From: Candidatus Paceibacter sp.
GTDB lineage: Bacteria > Patescibacteriota > Minisyncoccia > UBA6257 > GWB1-50-10
Direction: 5' to 3'
Length of the DNA: 5,643 bases
Assembly: GCA_020724685.1 (NCBI GenBank)
Contig: DYGP01000046.1
Span: 1-5,643, forward strand
The translations under genes were made by a program, and so were the position numbers. How positions within the stretch are numbered: position 1 is the first letter of the stretch; every line of letters begins with the position of its first letter. A model generated the notes under the pieces. It ran no database searches. It had not been told where the DNA came from and was given only the letters and a program-made list of their open reading frames with translations. Positions 4,661 to 5,643 of this stretch are shown in pieces.

Positions 4661-5643
4661 ATGAAATACGAGCCGGTCATAGGACTTGAAGTGCATACAG
4701 AGCTCAAAACGAAGAGTAAGATGTTCTGCTCGTGCGAGAACAATCCGGAGGAAAAGGTGCCGAATAAAAACACATGTCCCGTATGTCTCGCTCATCCCGG
4801 GACGCTTCCCACAATAAACAAAGAAGCGGTTGACGAGGTCATCCGTCTCGGTCTCGCGATCGGAGGCGCGATCGCCAAGGAATCCCATTTTGACCGGAAA
4901 AGCTATTTCTATCCCGATCTCCCGAAGGGATATCAGATATCGCAATACGACCGTCCGCTTGTCGAGGGAGGAATGCTGGGGGGCGTTCGCGTGAAACGGG
5001 TCCATCTCGAAGAAGATACGGGAAAGCTTCTTCACGAGATTCCCGGACACAAACCGAGAAAACCCGTCACGTTCGTGGATTTCAATCGTGCCGGCGTTCC
5101 ACTCATGGAACTTGTTACCGAACCGGATATCAAAACCGCAGAGGAGGCGGTGTGTTTCGCGCGGGGCCTTCAGAGGATCCTCAGATATCTCGGCGCTTCG
5201 GACGCGGATATGGAAAAAGGGCATATGAGAATCGAGGTCAATATATCCCTCAAAGAAGAAGGCTCCGAAGCATTCGGGACGAAAGTGGAGGTGAAAAACA
5301 TCAACTCGTTCAAGGCCGTCGCCGGAGCGATCGAATATGAGATAAAACGCCAGGAGGAGGTTCTCGGGAGAGGGGAGAAAGTTGTTCAGGAAACGAGAGG
5401 ATGGAATGATGCGAGGAACGCGACTGTGTCTCAGCGATCGAAGGAGTCGGCACACGATTACCGCTACTTTCCCGAACCGGATCTCCCGCCTCTCGCGTTT
5501 TCCGATTCCCACATCGAGTCGCTCCGCCGTTCGCTTCCCGAACTCCCCGGAGCGAAGAAGGAGAGGTTTATGAAGGAATTCGGGCTTTCCTCTCCGCAGG
5601 CGGACGAACTCGTCGACGACATTTCATTCGCGAATTATTTTGA
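4661..5643 (+). CDS. gatB: Asp/Glu-tRNA amidotransferase subunit B (3' end outside window)
   Basis: GatB is the tRNA-binding and kinase-like subunit of GatCAB, which converts misacylated Glu-tRNA(Gln) and/or Asp-tRNA(Asn) to the amide forms. The window holds 327 codons plus two bases, still open at the edge; the family is usually about 480 aa, so the helical/YqeY-like tail is missing. Visible signatures are GLEVHTEL (8-15, with E10 and H12 of the active site), C23-x-C25 with C39-x2-C42 (probable zinc knuckle), YFYPDLPKGYQISQY (82-96), HLEEDTGK (115-122), then DFNRAGVPLMELVTEPD, GTKVEVKNINSF and SAHDYRYFPEPDLPP. The frame is intact throughout. GAGG (4653-4656) precedes the ATG by 4 nt. GatA and GatC are not in the window. 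Its presence implies at least one indirect aminoacylation route in this organism. Confidence 0.96.
   Translation, partial: MKYEPVIGLEVHTELKTKSKMFCSCENNPEEKVPNKNTCPVCLAHPGTLPTINKEAVDEVIRLGLAIGGAIAKESHFDRKSYFYPDLPKGYQISQYDRPLVEGGMLGGVRVKRVHLEEDTGKLLHEIPGHKPRKPVTFVDFNRAGVPLMELVTEPDIKTAEEAVCFARGLQRILRYLGASDADMEKGHMRIEVNISLKEEGSEAFGTKVEVKNINSFKAVAGAIEYEIKRQEEVLGRGEKVVQETRGWNDARNATVSQRSKESAHDYRYFPEPDLPPLAFSDSHIESLRRSLPELPGAKKERFMKEFGLSSPQADELVDDISFANYF

Noticed and set aside
4478..5512. 344-codon open frame on the minus strand
   Set aside because: It is antisense to tmk and gatB, both of which have clear family motifs; the translation has no recognisable domain and reads through a terminator.
1..5643. 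CRISPR array, insertion sequence, toxin-antitoxin or defence gene
   Set aside because: I found no regularly spaced repeats, transposase motifs or terminal repeats, and every convincing frame is a housekeeping gene or the single orphan zinc-ribbon protein.

Overview
The window is ordinary housekeeping DNA from a bacterium with a compact genome. All genes lie on the + strand: a tRNA remnant, one orphan small protein gene and six core genes. The best lineage guess is Candidate Phyla Radiation (Patescibacteria, Parcubacteria-like), at moderate confidence. Reasons are the short GyrB, the archaeal/eukaryote-flavoured thymidylate kinase, the use of GatB, very small intergenic gaps, 5' leaders that look about 20 nt or shorter, a tRNA without encoded CCA, and a secE-nusG-rplK block with no rplA after it. 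gyrB ends in TGA right after its canonical C-terminus, so UGA is a stop. This argues against the lineages that recode UGA as glycine (Gracilibacteria, Absconditabacteria).

Layout. Positions 1-52 are the 3' part of tRNA-Leu(GAG), followed by a perfect 13-bp hairpin. Positions 192-506 encode an orphan 104-aa cysteine-rich (zinc-ribbon-like) protein with its own extended -10 promoter, strong Shine-Dalgarno and terminator. From about 570 comes a likely transcription unit gyrB - secE - nusG - rplK. gyrB has an extended -10 promoter, and a good sigma-70-type promoter for secE is embedded in the last codons of gyrB. The unit closes with a strong intrinsic terminator after rplK (3814-3844). A thymidylate kinase gene (3915-4598) follows with its own promoter and terminator. 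gatB begins at 4661 and runs off the right edge with about two thirds of the gene present.

Function. The genes cover DNA supercoiling (GyrB), protein export (SecE), transcription elongation (NusG), translation (L11, tRNA-Leu, GatB) and dTTP synthesis (Tmk). I see no mobile element, CRISPR array, defence gene or other accessory system. The points worth a second look are regulatory or architectural: the inverted repeat centred on the gyrB start codon, the truncated secE-nusG-rplK cluster with no room for an L1 site, very short putative leaders, and the orphan zinc-ribbon gene. No stretch longer than 300 bases lacks a gene.
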